DNA from: Trichopria drosophilae
Taxonomy: Eukaryota; Arthropoda; Insecta; Hymenoptera; Diapriidae
Direction: 5' to 3'
NCBI GenBank assembly: GCA_030407085.1
Contig: CM059582.1
Span: 18,829,501 to 18,893,500, forward strand
DNA length: 64,000 bases
The position numbers and the translations under genes were made by a program. The notes below the pieces were generated by a model. The model did no database searches. It saw nothing but the letters and a program-made list of their open reading frames with translations, and was not told the DNA's origin. Within the stretch, counting starts at the first letter, position 1, and every line of letters begins with the position of its first letter. Shown here piece after piece: positions 1 through 12,606 of this stretch.

Positions 1-600
1 GGGCAAAATATGTCTGAATGTGAACAGCAAACGCAGCTGCATAAAGGAAATAGCACATTTTCTTCCAACGTGATAGGAGAACGACTAATCATCAATGAAA
101 ACTCCTAAATTCTTTGCCTCCTGGACAAATGAGATCGAAATTTGAGATACGCTAGGTTCCTCAACAATTTATATACATCGACTTTAGATATCGGCAATGT
201 AAGAATTACCCTCTTGATGCCCGCCATTGTGAATTACCCATTTTTGTTTTTGGAATGCTGACTTCAGATTCGTAATCAGCGACCTCGAAAACTTATATAC
301 ATCGATTTTTGTGAAATTCCGATCATCGGTGTAAGAGTTAGCTTATTAATGTCCGCCATTTTGAGTCAGCCATTTTGAATTTTGTAATTCTTACATCACA
401 TTCATATTCAGCGATTCCAAAAACATACGGAAATCAACTGTCGTTTACATCGAACATTCGTAAGATTGATTTGCCCACCTGGTTTTTTGAAAAACATTAT
501 TTCTATGTTTGAATCTCCATATTGGATCCGCTGTTTTAAATTTTGCAATTCTGACTTCAGATTCGTGATCAGCGACCCTTAAAACCATATGGTACATAAT
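1..600 (+). repeat. Tandem block of the GCCATTTTGAATTTTG dispersed repeat
   Basis: At least three diverged units of roughly 130-160 bases follow one another. Each pairs a GCCATT..GAATTTTG core with a segment reading like GACTTCAGATTCGTAATCAG, then GCGACC and AAAAC (about 250-300, 388-430, 550-592). The phrase TATATACATCGA occurs at 170-180 and 296-306. No open frame or transposase is visible. Related single units occur at 31.0, 31.8-32.0, 51.5, 52.5 and 53.2 kb. I believe repeats with this text are widespread in insect genomes, but from memory I cannot assign a class. The block may extend left of the window. Confidence 0.65.
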
Positions 601-1139
601 TTCCAGAAAGAAAAAGTTTGATTCTAACGGTTAAAATCGCGTGTGTCCAAAATCGTACCACTGGTATGCCGTATGCGCTAATGGATTAATATATTTCAAT
701 TAAATAGGTGTCCAAACCCCTCAATATCATTTCAATGTCGCCAATATAATATGATATAGCTTTGCAATCAATACTTAACTAATATCTAGAACGGAACCCC
801 GACATAGTATTGCTTATCTTGAACGTAAGGTGATTTTCAATTGTCGAGGGTGGGCTAGCAATCTATCAATACTATTGAGCCTAACCGTGACGTTTGGAGA
901 TCAAACCTTTAATATTGTATTTATGGATGTATTCCAAAATCTCTTTAGATGTACGTTGAAAAAGGTCAGGCGTTTATAAAAAACAGTTGTGTCGATGGGC
1001 TTTCGCGAGTTATTTGCCTGTAACAAAATTGCCCATTTCATTTTTGTGATGTTTTGGATGAATGAAGCAAAACCTAAAGGGAAGTTTTTTTCATGGAGTG
1101 GCCAATTCAATACTTACCTACAGTTTTGGCTCGAAACGA
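601..1139. other. AT-rich stretch, nothing recognised
   Basis: Single-copy looking AT-rich sequence. Open frames on both strands around 901-1289 overlap each other, have no recognisable domain and have no promoter or splice context that would decide between them. Confidence 0.5.
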
Positions 1140-1800
1140 AAGTGCCTAAATAAAAACAGCTCTCGCCGCCATATAACCATTCCCACGACGATGTCGATCT
1201 ACGTCAAATCATCCTCCGTTGTCTTCGTGCAAGTCAGTATTTATGAGAGTGACTGGGTCGGGGCAAGTCCGCTTGTGCCGCGAAGCTAAACCACTCCGGA
1301 AACGTCTGATTTCCGATGGCTGCTCGGTTCCCGATCGATGGCCGGGATCCTCATGGTAAGGCCTTCTGCACGTGGATGTGTTCAGACGTGTGGGTTCGTG
1401 TATGTGGGAATGTGTATCTGCTACTATTGCAGCTCGTGGAAATACGACCGGGCCCTGGGGGAAGTTGCCACGCTTCCCTTATACCTAGTCGACATAATTC
1501 TCCCTCGCTTGCGAGATATGAGGCTATACCATCCCCTTACACCTTCTCGAAACTTCTTCGGTCTGGAGCCACGCCGCATACCGGAAGCGGATGTTCACCC
1601 GCCTAATGTAACGTGTAGCACCTCCACCCCCAACCCGGGTCCCCGGTATCCTTTAGCACCGGGTATGTATGGCACGTACGACCCAAGGTACACATATGAT
1701 CATGGGTATAGAACACCTGTATAGGCTCGCACGTGCGATTCCGCACACTCCAGGCACGCTCCTGTACCTGTCGCGTGCATTTTTTTAACGTCTCTCAGGA
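1140..1800. promoter_or_regulatory. CpG-rich island, possible promoter or 5' exon
   Basis: GC and CpG content rise sharply against the flanks (for example GCCGCGAAGC, CGATCGATGGCCGGGATCC, ACCCGGGTCCCCGG). Several frames stay open (1316-1606, 1338-1724), but GC-rich sequence lowers stop frequency, so this is weak evidence for coding. Hairpin-prone words such as GGCTCGCACGTGCGATTCC occur near 1724-1745. In insects with AT-rich genomes such islands often mark promoters, first exons or conserved non-coding DNA. Which of these applies cannot be settled here. Confidence 0.35.
1316..1355 (+). CDS. Possible short first coding exon with splice donor
   Basis: An ATG at 1316 opens a frame reading MAARFPIDGRDPH and runs into a consensus donor (ATG|GTAAGG, GT at 1356-1357). 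It sits inside the CpG-rich island. A short first exon followed by a long intron would fit an insect developmental gene. Nothing downstream in the window identifies a second exon, no Kozak or promoter element is decisive, and the frame continues open to 1606 if not spliced. A second ATG at 1338 in another frame competes. This is a weak candidate reported because the donor is good, not because a product is known. Confidence 0.15.
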
Positions 1801-3574
1801 TGAAATACATTGTGAGTATGCATCGCGTAATCATCTCGTGCAGATTGTACGCAGTGTATGACGTATGCGTTGGTATGCATAGTGCATCGCAGTGCAACTT
1901 GCCTATATATATGTACACTGTGGCCGATCTCTTCAGTACCTATATACCGTATTCCTCATTCGTAAATGAATACCGTACATATTCATATTTCTAGAATGTA
2001 TAGCCGACGATGATGTGCGTACATCACACTTAATGAAACGTGCTTTCACGCATGTACGACACTGTATTAATTTTTTCGATTTAAATAATATTTATGCGTG
2101 TCGTTGCGAAAGCGAGTTACTGTTATTAAACGCAAAGTATGGGTAACTGTCATGCAGGAAGATTTCCTAGTTGATTTATAATTATTCTAACGTACCGTTT
2201 GTATGGTCATTATAATTAGGCTTTAGTGATTAAACGAGGTTATTTTTTTAGTTTTCATATTTTTTGATTGGATGGATCCCATCGTGTGGTGAATTTTAAT
2301 GTTCTTTATTATTCCATGTATCATTCGAATGCCTCTATTTTTATAGCAATTTTTTTCTGATTTAGTCCGGATTCGTTTATTATCAAAAAATACTTAAAAG
2401 TTGTAGGTTACGTACTATTTTTAGCTTACATTCCATTTGTTTCCGCGTTCGAATGAAATTTAACAAATTTTAATAAGATTTTAAAAGTTTTCAAACGAAT
2501 ATATCCGCAGTGTTAATGGTTTTTTAAGTTCGAGGTTATGTTCAATTTATACAGGAGAAAACAAGTTATTTTGGCATGCAAATCGAATGTAGAGCGAAAT
2601 TAAATGTAATGAAATAAAAGAGTGTATCACTTCGAATGAAAAATGAATATGTCTTCAATATTTCGCAAAGAATCGAGTGCAACATATAACGTCCAGTAAT
2701 CTCAGCAAACGTTTGAAAAGCATTGGATGTATGAAACCATTCAAGAACGTTTAATTCCGTATTAAAATGTGTTAAATTTCATTCGCAAGTGGAAATAAAT
2801 CGAATGCAAGTAGAAAATTAATGACAATTGTACGCTCTATCTCGTTTATTTCAATAGGTATTCTAATTAAATGATTATATTATTTTTATAGTGGGTCAAT
2901 TTTATTATTTTCTTCTCTAAATTATGAAATTTAAGTGTCCATTATCTTACATCGCCACACAAATACAGGTACAGTAAATTCTGATGAAATTTTTCTGCTA
3001 AAATTAGGTTAGGTTATACATTTCTCGATGTTTTGACAATAAAGTTAATATCCTCAAATCAGTACTGAAAAATTGATCAAAAGCCATATTTACTGAGAGA
3101 TTTTCTTACAATGTAATTCGATCTCGTTGTGTGCAAGAAATTAAAAAATACAACAGGAATTACCCGAATTTAAAAATAAAATATTTTATTTCACTAGAAA
3201 GAAAAATCTTAAATTTTGAGACACTTTGTTTTCAGACGCCTAAATCAAGACAAATTTTAAAAGGGGACATTTTGAAGTCTCACAGTGTTTTCATTTAATA
3301 CACCAATAAAATACCCGATTTTGCAATATATGAGAGAATTGTTTATAACTAAAATCACACTAAGCTCTAAAAAAAAAGAAATAACCAATTGCACGGCGCA
3401 CATTTCGATCAATTGAATTTGTATAAGAAATAATACAGGTTTGTTGACAGTTATTGGTCTATATGATAAGATTTAAAGTTCGAAATTCTAAAAATAGGGG
3501 ATCTAGTATGGCCGACAGTCAGTACCCATCTAACTACATATAATTATTTATTCAACGTTCAATAAAAAGGGTAA
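1801..3574. other. AT-rich intergenic or intronic DNA
   Basis: No coding frame, RNA gene or element recognised. A short TTAGG-type word (AGGTTAGGTTAT) sits at 3006-3017; two units only, so not a telomere tract. Confidence 0.55.
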
Positions 3575-3640
3575 CTGACTATTTAGCCAGTAGTCCGACG
3601 GACGTTGGTTCGAATCTCAATGGTAATAACATTTTGTTAT
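3575..3640 (+). repeat. tRNA-derived SINE fragment
   Basis: A box-B-like word GGTTCGAATCTC (3607-3618) is preceded by ACTATTTAGCCAGTAGTCCG, which resembles a decayed tRNA D-arm/anticodon region. No cloverleaf closes, so this is a SINE or tRNA relic rather than a gene. Confidence 0.35.
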
Positions 3641-5869
3641 TTTTTAAGTTCTCATTTGTATATTAGAATACTGCAATAGTTTGTTCATTTATAGTATTTA
3701 AAATACGAAATATGTAAAATATATAAATTGCTGTGCTGAAAACAAATTCGTTACGGAAAGGGTTAAATACCATCAAAATTTGGACAAAAAATCATGGAAT
3801 CATATTTTACACTCGTATTATCAAGTAACCTCAACTCTCTACTTTTATTACATTTTGCATCTTCCTAAAAGGTTCTTTATTTTATTGTTATTTATTTATT
3901 GTTATTCACAATAAAAAGATTGCGATCATATCTAAAGTAAAATTACGCTCAACTTTTGTTAATTCCTTAACACTAAACATTTATGTTCTACGAGTTTTTG
4001 AGGTAAATTTTCATTAAGAAAGGAAGTATTGCTTGTACCGATCTTTGAAAGTAAAAATTTTTGGAGAGAGATGAAACGATTTACAAACGATTTTTTTTTT
4101 CAAATCTCAAAAGATAATTGAACGAGAATTAAAAATACGACTAAAAATGTCTATAAAAATAAAAATGAAAGATTTCAACTCGAATTTGATTTCGCATAAG
4201 TTATTTTGCTTAGAGAGAACCGAATTTTGCTTTTATTTATAAAGACTCATGCCTACACGAGTAACGCTGTATGTAGTTTGTTAAGTAGGTTTTAGAGTAA
4301 TTCGACTTCTTGAAATTTTTACAGTAAATAGCTAAGCATATTAACGACATTCTTTTAAAATTTAAGCGGTCCTAGCCACACGGAACTTTAAATAAATTTA
4401 TAAAGTTGGCAAGTTTTACATGTGAACCCTATTCAATGTGTCCACGTAAGAGTCGTTGTAATAAACTGACGAACAACTACTTTGCAAATCTTTATGTAAA
4501 GCTGCTACAATATAGACAATAGCGCTAGATACATTGAAAAAAAATTGATGAGGTCTACCCATACTGTTTCTTAGATATTCAATGATAAAGTGCAATTTTC
4601 CATAAATGTCAAATTGACAACACAAAACATAACCCTGAGGCGCAAGTCAAATAGTCAAATTAGAAATGTATTATTGCCTTAAACATTACTGCAGCAACGT
4701 ATATTTCTGCCTTTTTCATAAACAATGCTATGAATATTTTTTATTATTTTTGCCAAACAAATTTTTCTTATAATTAATATCCTCATTTATTGTATGCGCT
4801 TGACTTTGTAAGTGAATAGTGAACTACCTTAAGCGAATAACGAAATTCGATTTAAATTAAATTTAGTCATGATAAATAAAGTTAGATTTTTTTTATATTA
4901 TGAGGTATCAAATTATGAACTTTTGGAAAATTTACCCTTTCTAATCTAGCTTTAACCGTGATTTTCTCTTTTTTATAAAAAATGTTCGAAATCACACTTT
5001 TTCTTCCAATTCTATTCATTACATAAAATGTTTGTGTTCTCATAGTCGAAATCATGTTATGTTTCCGACGATGGGTCAAGCCAGTAAATTGTTCAGCAAC
5101 AACGGACACACCACACAGACATATACACAAGCGTACTTGATGTATCCATTAAGTTGTATAAATACAAACAAAATTCCGAGTTCCCTTAACAAAACAACCG
5201 AAGAGGACTTGCATACCAATTGAAACGTTTTATTCTTATTTTTATTTGTATTTCAACTGACCTTTGCATTTTTATTGTATATTCTTAGTTAATTCTCCCA
5301 TCAATCATTCCTCATTATTTTCTCGTTTTTATATTTTCTGCATTTTTCGATTGCTGTCCTTGAATTTTTGAAGCAATTTTTCGTTTGGAAATGCATGTCC
5401 TTATACAAATATTTCCCTTTCTGAGATCGGTATAATCAAGACTTACTTTTAAAATTTGCATTTCGAACGATGAAAAGTTAAAACATGAATGTTTAAGGTA
5501 ACCTCTGCACTCAGCGGAAGACATTTGGTCAATTCGTGTTTAGCAGGTCAAAGTTCAAACAGTAATATGGCTCCTCATCAGCTCAGCTCTGATACGACTT
5601 TTTTTTCGTTGACTCTATATAATTTGTAGTTTACTTAGATTATTTATGATTCCATATTTGAAAATAAATAACTGCATCAGTTGTGTAGTATTGTATAAGT
5701 TTTTGAGAAGAAGCCAATCTAGTGATAAAAGTTTATGAACTAAATAATTTGTGAAAAGCATCTCTTCAATATCCAAATACAATAAATAAATTAAAATTCA
5801 ACAGTTTAATTAAAATTAAATTTGTTAAATTGTAAACATTCATAAAAGAACACCTTATTGTTAGATTCT
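3641..5869. other. AT-rich DNA, nothing recognised
   Basis: Long AT-rich stretch. Short frames (4416-4625 minus, 4882-5130 minus, 5032-5223 plus, 5315-5524 minus) have no domain and overlap on opposite strands. No convincing inverted repeat was found by eye. Confidence 0.5.
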
Positions 5870-6160
5870 GAAACCATCGAGTTCATTTGAGCTGGACACG
5901 TCTGGCCGTTCGCTATTTACTATTGTAACGTGAATATTTGTATTTTCATTATACTTTTATTGTTAGTATTGCGTCACCTACAGTGTTTTAGCTTATACTT
6001 AAATAACTCTAACCATTTATATCTGTACATTGTAATTCTGATTATTGTATCTCTTTTCTTTTTTCACTTATTATTTTATACTTTGTAATATCTACATGTA
6101 GTTGGCCAAAGAAGGGTACACTTCAAGCCAAAGTTTTATTAAATAAATAAATGAATAAAT
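5870..6160 (+). mobile_element. 5'-truncated LINE 3' end
   Basis: The segment ends with GTTGGCCAAAGAAGGGTACA, then CTTCAAGCCAAAGTTTTATT and a tail of TAAA/TGAA units (6138-6158). A GGCCAAAG...GCCAA box followed by an (AATAAA)n-type tail resembles the 3' ends of CR1/jockey-like non-LTR retrotransposons of insects (recalled, not searched). No reverse transcriptase frame remains, so only the 3' untranslated tail was copied. The 5' boundary is a guess. Confidence 0.45.
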
Positions 6161-6377
6161 TTGTATCATTTAGAAAACATCGCAATATCCGTCCTTCCTT
6201 CCTTAATCTGCGATCACGGCTTTTAAAATGTGTTGACAAATTTCCGCTGTTTTTTTATTGATGTTTGCCATTAAATTAGAATATCTAATAATAGGAATAA
6301 AAAAGTGCGATTATTCTTTATTAAAAAAACAAATAAATAAAGTAATATTATTATTATTTACAATAAAACTGAATATA

Positions 6378-6470
6378 CATGACTACGAAAGGATTCGAAC
6401 CCTTCGGGACATTCTGGGAGTTGCTTCCTGTGATTTAACGTATTTGGATTAGCGCAGTACGCTAAGGAAA
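6378..6470 (-). repeat. tRNA-derived SINE head (minus strand)
   Basis: On the minus strand a box-A-like word TAGCGTACTGCGCTAATCC (about 6446-6464) is followed by a box B GGGTTCGAATCC (6391-6402) at tRNA-like spacing. The intervening sequence does not fold into a clean anticodon arm, and the acceptor stem does not pair. It looks like a SINE promoter relic, not an expressed tRNA. Confidence 0.45.
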
Positions 6471-6995
6471 TTTATATAAAAAAGAAATCCCACACTTTTA
6501 TAGGGAAAATACTCATTATACATAATTTAGATATTTTGGTGAAAAAATACATTATGAGCTAGAAAATTCTCAGTTGTAATATCCCAAGACCTTGAAAATT
6601 ATCGGAATATTTCCTGATAGGTTTGTTGCAAACAAGTGAATATGACAACATTTTTTGTAATTCATGCGAACTAAGTAGTGTCTTCATTAAAAAATATATC
6701 TCAATCATTGAGAACTCGTTTCTCACTAGTTTACTGTAAAGTAAAAAGAAAATGTTTAGGTTATTGAAGTGTATAGTTGAATTTAATTTATGCAATATAC
6801 AAAAAACAAAATTAGTTTATAATTATTACGTAATGATTGATTAATGAGTCTACACAAACTTTTTTCTTAATAAACAATTATAACACGTGTCCTTGATCTT
6901 AACGGCCAGTTTAAACTATTTGCAGCGCACATATATTAATGGTTGGATTAAATGACACTAGGCTCAAAACTGAAATACCCGCGAATTACTCTCTA
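6471..6995. other. AT-rich DNA, nothing recognised
   Basis: The minus-strand frame 6559-6795 has no recognisable domain and the local composition is the AT-rich background. Confidence 0.5.
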
Positions 6996-7229
6996 CATTT
7001 CTTTGAGTGAGAATTCACTCTTTAATTAATGAAAACCGAGCAACTCTCGTGATAGAGTGAATATTCAACTTTTTAAGAGTGGAAATTCGCTCTTTCCTCC
7101 AGAGTTGTCAACATCACGACTCCGAGGGAAAGAGTGAATTTTCACTCTTAATGAGTTGAATATTCACTCTTTCATGAGAGTTTCTCGGTTTTCATTAACC
7201 AAAGAGTGAATTCTCACTCCAAGAAATTT
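6996..7229. mobile_element. Palindromic MITE (full-length hairpin)
   Basis: The whole 234-base segment is one inverted repeat centred near 7112, with arms about 88% identical by eye and almost no loop. Inside it a near-palindromic word of the form GAGTGAAWWTTCACTC occurs six times (7005, 7055, 7077, 7132, 7153, 7204). The outer ends read ATTTCTTTGAGTGAG and its complement. It has no coding capacity, so it is a non-autonomous DNA element. The target duplication is not clear. Confidence 0.85.
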
Positions 7230-10200
7230 AGAAAGCATAAAACATACAATTACCGGATGTAAAGTTACCAACAAAATAATAAGAATTTTCGATGAATGCT
7301 ACAAAAATATAAGATATTAACGTATTTCTTGAATAACATGATCTCAATTGTATCACTTATTATCCACAATGTAGTTCTCTCAAATTTGATGGCCACTTCA
7401 TTACTATGTTGTTTTTATTTTTGTTATTTTGTACCCATTTAAAGTATTAAAAATCCAGAATAATAATTTTGAAGCCCTTATGCCACTCTCCGTAAAACTG
7501 AAATTGTATTTCGAATGGTAAAATTTACCTCTTTAAGGCTACTTGTCCTTTTAAATGATTAAAATATTTTCGATTTATTGAATCAACTTTTTATACCTTT
7601 TGTCAGCATTTTTTGGGTTACAATATTTGCCTGTACATTAAGGGACTGCACATGAAAAATTGTTAAGACAACTGATATCTCTATAATAAACAAATGGGTA
7701 ATGTTAATTGTCAGAAATTATACAAGATATTGGCAGATTGGAATTGGGCTTCAAAACTCAGTCAAGTAATTGAATATTATCTGCCGACTTCAGCAATTCA
7801 AATTATGATACTGAAATTTGGTAGCACCAATAAACATTCAACCGTTAAATTTCTTGTTTTAAAGATCCAATATTTTACGATAGCAATGGTTTACTATAAA
7901 TTGGTACTTATATTTTTGTTATGCTTTTCCTCCATTTGTAATAATTTTACGTGTATTATAAAATCTTAGAACTTTTAAGAATAAGTATTCGTAGGTATCA
8001 ATCTGTTGTCGGTATTATTAATTATTTTTAAAATCCCTTATATGGCATAAATTATTACAATGCTACTTTCAGTAAGCATACATAATGTATCTTATTACGA
8101 ATTCTCATGAGCATCAATATGTACATAAAGAATATCTATTTCGAGATATATTTCGAATCTACCTTCTGTTTCTAAAGTTATAACTCGAATACGTCGATTC
8201 TAAATTAAATCTTCGTATTTCGCGTACTTTCAAAGTGTTGTGAGCGTATTTCGAGCAAATACAGAATCTGTTTAGACTGATGTAATTCTTGTCCACAGTT
8301 TCGTGTGTTATTCCTTCGCGTTGAAAACTTTTCTTTGTATTTTGCACTAAATTTTTTCGCCAATAAACTATCGAGCCTCTTTTCTGCTTCAGAAAGATGA
8401 GTTCTCGAATGTAAGTTTTAATACAATTCGGTAGAACGAGGCGAGGGGATATAGTTTGCGCTCTGTACATTTTCTTCGACAAATGAAATTTCTCAATTTC
8501 CAGAAAATTGCGTATTTGCGGGATTCAATTTTTTGCTTCGATTTTATCGTCTACAATGAAATTACAGAAGAAAGAATTGCGAAAAATCAATATCGCGTCA
8601 TATACATTTATTCCCTAAACTAAATTACTTGATTTTAGATTGGTATTTTCGCCGATATCAAATTAAACTTCCGACTCGTAGAATTGATTAATATAAGCAA
8701 TATATTTTGTAATATCCGATAAATTAACAATATTTACAAAGTTTATTGGATTTAATACTGGAGAGGTAACGTAACGTTCATTTGCTGACGGTTCCGTGGT
8801 TTCCTAAGAGATGGCACCATATGTATCGTTAGGTGCAGACAATATTTTTTTTTAATGAAATCAATTTTTAATTTAATGATTTCTAATAAAGTGATCTAAC
8901 ATCTGTTCAAATTATGTTTCCTTTACGACTATAGTTTTGCAAATTATGTTGAGGCATATCATAAATAATTACATTAAATCATTTCATGTACATTATTTAG
9001 TAACTCAGAGCTATTTCAAAAATGGGGAATTACAAAAAAAAAATCTCGTTTTTTGTGTACCATATATAATCTGCATATATCGAAGGAATTTAAGTCTATC
9101 TCAAATTTTAAAGTAATACTGTTTATTGGATGTAACAGTTCTATTAAAAAAATTAAATTTAGTATTTTTTATTATTGATTTACAATTGCTGATTTGAATA
9201 TTTGTTTTGTTTCAATTAAAGATATACACAACTTTGTGTAATGCGAGATTTTGTGCAGTCAAATACTAATTAGAATAATCCAGGTGCAGTCGTAATTATT
9301 TTTACGTCGTTGAAGTTTGGAAGTGGGGGTTTCAATATAGTTCTTATAATACTTTTTCTTAATAGTAATTTGATTAGTAAGTAATTATTTTGTACTATGT
9401 AATTAGTAATCGAATAAAATCTGGATTATGATCAACCATCAGTTTCAAATCGTAATTGTTGTGTACATGAACAAATTGTAAACGCGTTGTGTTTTCACAC
9501 CTTATTATCAGTATAGTTTATAATTTTGTAAGTTACAGCGCTTAAACCGATGGTGTCACAGAAGAATTAGATTAAGACTTATAATATAGAAAAATACATA
9601 AAAATGGGTAAAGTATAGGTAAAATAGAGTTAATAAATAACAACCTGCAGAGTGATCAAGAGTCGCAACGTAGAAAGGTAGAAGAACAGTTGCCATAATC
9701 TATATATTAAGGTTGTTCTAAAGAGAGAAGATCTGTTGTAGAAAATCATTATTTACTTAAAAATGTTACTAAAATTTATTAAAATACAAGAAAAAATTAT
9801 TAAAATAAAAGTCACTAAATATCATATAAAGTTTTATATAGGGAATAAACACAAATTACAAAAAAATCACTGCTACGGGAAATCAATTGTCTGGGTTTTA
9901 TGAAAAACTATGTCTCTACGGCCATATGAAATTTATTAAAAATATGTTTTCTTGTATCCTTCTAAATTATACACAAATCCGAGTAATCCCACATTGTATA
10001 ATGCCGGATTTCCATTACGTTTTATGACATATGTTCTAGATAAATAACAAAGATACCATTTCGTTCAAAAGTAGTTTCTTCGTTGAAATATTCTACTATC
10101 TTGAGCATCCTTAAATAATTAAATAAATTAAATATCCGTTTTTTTTAGTAATGAGAAGGACATTAGAAGAAAATATTATATTCACCTATTTCTCCATTTT

Positions 10201-11009
10201 TTGATTTCCTATGTTTTAAGGTTATTTTTATTTCTTTAACTTCCTCAAAAGTCATATAGAATGCAGATAGTACAATTATATTTATTATATATTATTATAA
10301 ATTGCGAATTACTGAAAGCCACTAAACTAACTTACTACTACCGTTTCGTTTACACATTCATTATTAGGGGGTATCAGTAAGATTAATTACATCAACTATT
10401 AAAAAGCGAAATATTCCGTTTTTATTTATTTATCTTCCTCAAAATTCATATAAAATGTACATAGTACAATTATGATTATCGTGTTCTGAGTAAAAACGGA
10501 ATGTTTGATCGGTTTTTAAAACTTCTTTTCTCGATTTTCTGAAACCCTTAAACTGTTTGTAACTCTAAAAATTAGAAATAATTCATGATATATTATGTTA
10601 GTATTTATATTATATTATGTTCTGGTAGTAGTGCTTTATCGCATCCATCGAAGTATAAATTAAAAAAAAAGATACAAATATGAATAACGGCAGCAATTTG
10701 ATTACGAAATTTCGTTCAGCTGCGTTAAATGTACGTGTAACGGAACATTTTATGGTCAGAATTTTATGCTGTTCTGTTCACAATTAATGTGCCAGTAAAA
10801 AAGGAAATTAAAAAAAAAATACTAATTCACGTGGAAAATATTATGATATTAATTAAACGATAAAATGTACATTTGAGCGTAATGCATGAGTAATAAAATA
10901 TCAGAATTAAATTGTCTATTAAATTATGAATATTAGCGACTATGTTGTCTACCGTTCGTGAGACGATCACTGACAAAATTTTTGTTATTGCATTTTTGAG
11001 TTATTTCGT
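7230..11009. other. Long AT-rich stretch
   Basis: No gene recognised. Frames at 7694-7969 (plus) and 8159-8482 (minus) are AT-rich and lack motifs. A diverged direct repeat, about 40 bases reading CTTCCTCAAAAxTCATATA and then GTACAATTAT, is present at 10239-10280 and 10433-10473, perhaps remnants of one repeat unit. Confidence 0.45.
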
Positions 11010-11080
11010 GAAACGGCGACATTCGATGAAACATTGTTGGGTAATTTTTTTGGCTGAGGTGACCAAGTTCAATACTTCGA
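11010..11080 (+). repeat. Copy of the ATTYGATGAAA/GGTAATTTTTTT dispersed repeat
   Basis: Contains GACATTCGATGAAACATTG, then GGGTAATTTTTTTGGC and GAGGTGACCAAGTTCAATAC. The same ordered words appear twice at 54.47 and 54.94 kb in the same orientation, so this is a dispersed repeat of unknown class. Confidence 0.6.
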
Positions 11081-12379
11081 CTGTTGGAAGTTACAAAGCC
11101 AAAGCCATAAATTAAACTATTTATATGCAATTTATAAGAAACAGTATAATTACATTCTAAGATGTTTTAATTACAATTATTTTCGCATCCTTTATTAGTA
11201 ATAAGAGGCCCACTTGATCAGTGAATTATAAAAATCTAAGTATTTATCAGGATATTGTTCTAATTTTTTTAAATTATGAACGTTTAATTTTTTTTATTGG
11301 AACTTGGATACTTGTAGTGTAAGCTCCATCAATGGACAATTGTAAAATTGACTGGTTTCGCGAAGAAAATATATGTTTTATGAATTCTACCAGAAAATTA
11401 TAGGCAGATATAATTTACAAAATTCCGAAGTGTAGATCATAATTATTATAAGAAACTCTACTTAATAATAAGGATATTAAGAATTTCATATTTAATATCA
11501 ACAGTAATTTAGTAATAACACGCCATAAAAAAAGAGTTTAATTTCCAATTTATGTAAAAAATTCTGAACCTAGATCCGTTTTAGAATAAATCAGAAAACA
11601 GGAAATGAAGATTAACAAATATGACATGTATCAAACAATAGATCTGTCTTTAAAATTAAGACTTTATTATTTTCTCAATTTCACAAAAAATGGACTTATT
11701 TATTAGTACCGTTTTTGTTCAGAGCATTTCAAACAGTAAAGGTGATAATTTTGTATTGTTCAAACGTAGACAAAAATGTAAAACCTTCCGCTGCTCTATT
11801 AAAATACCCATGATGTGACAAGTTAGGTTAGGTTTGGTTAAGTCGGGCACTTTTGCATCATATGTGTCTTGATGTTTATTGTTTAGGCTCTACAAAAGCT
11901 TGATTGTTATTAGCCACAAGCCTTATCATGCTCTTAGGCATATTGTTAATAGTTAGTTCCCTTCCATTCGATTATCAATCGTGGTGAATTATCCTTTAGG
12001 TGCTCCCCTAGTAGACTAAAAACAATCGAAATGCATACAATTAAATAATACTTATCTATTGTTTTAAAATGTCCAATGATGCTTGGATTGAGATATTTTG
12101 AGGTTATGTTATTTTAAGACCATGATAAACTGTCACGTTTTGATTTTATGATATGATTAAGTAAGGTATAAATTTAAGGGTTTTTACACGCATTATCGAA
12201 GCAAATACTGGCGCAAAAGTTCGTATTATGTTCAAGACAAGTTTTTTGTTTATATATGATTAGCTTATTTACATATATATTCATTTAAGATTAATAGCTT
12301 TCCGTAGGTTACATTATTTTTTTTGCCTGTAAGACAATCTTAATATCTATTTGACTAAACGATAACTAACAAGACGTAA
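11081..12379. other. AT-rich DNA with a short TTAGG-like word
   Basis: Nothing coding seen. GTTAGGTTAGGTTTGGTTA at 11822-11840 holds two to three TTAGG-type units, too few for a telomere-derived tract. Confidence 0.5.
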
Positions 12380-12440
12380 AGTAGCAAAGGAGGATGCCGA
12401 GATCGAACCTCTGAAACTGTTAAATTCGGTTACTGGATAA
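12380..12440 (-). repeat. Possible tRNA-derived SINE relic
   Basis: The minus strand carries a box-B-like GAGGTTCGATCTCGG followed by CATCCTCC. A box A cannot be confidently placed, so the assignment is weak. Confidence 0.25.
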
Positions 12441-12531
12441 TAAACACTTAATACCCAGTTTCAGCGTTTTATTATTATGTGACAAAGTTTAAAAAATCGT
12501 TGTTGAAGACGCGGATTTTACATAGAAAAAA

Positions 12532-12606
12532 GCAGTAATCTCAGTAGTCTTAATCGGCAATTTTTGTTTTACAATATAAACATACCGTTACTGCTTAGAT
12601 TACTGC
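12532..12606. repeat. Short inverted repeat
   Basis: GCAGTAATCT at 12532 pairs with AGATTACTGC at 12597. The arms extend about 20 bases with mismatches around a loop of some 35 bases. Could be a tiny MITE or a chance hairpin. Confidence 0.4.

Noticed and set aside
3006..3017. Interstitial telomere repeat (also 11822-11840, 53002-53014)
   Set aside because: Only two to three TTAGG-type units at each place; such words are frequent in these genomes and form no tract.
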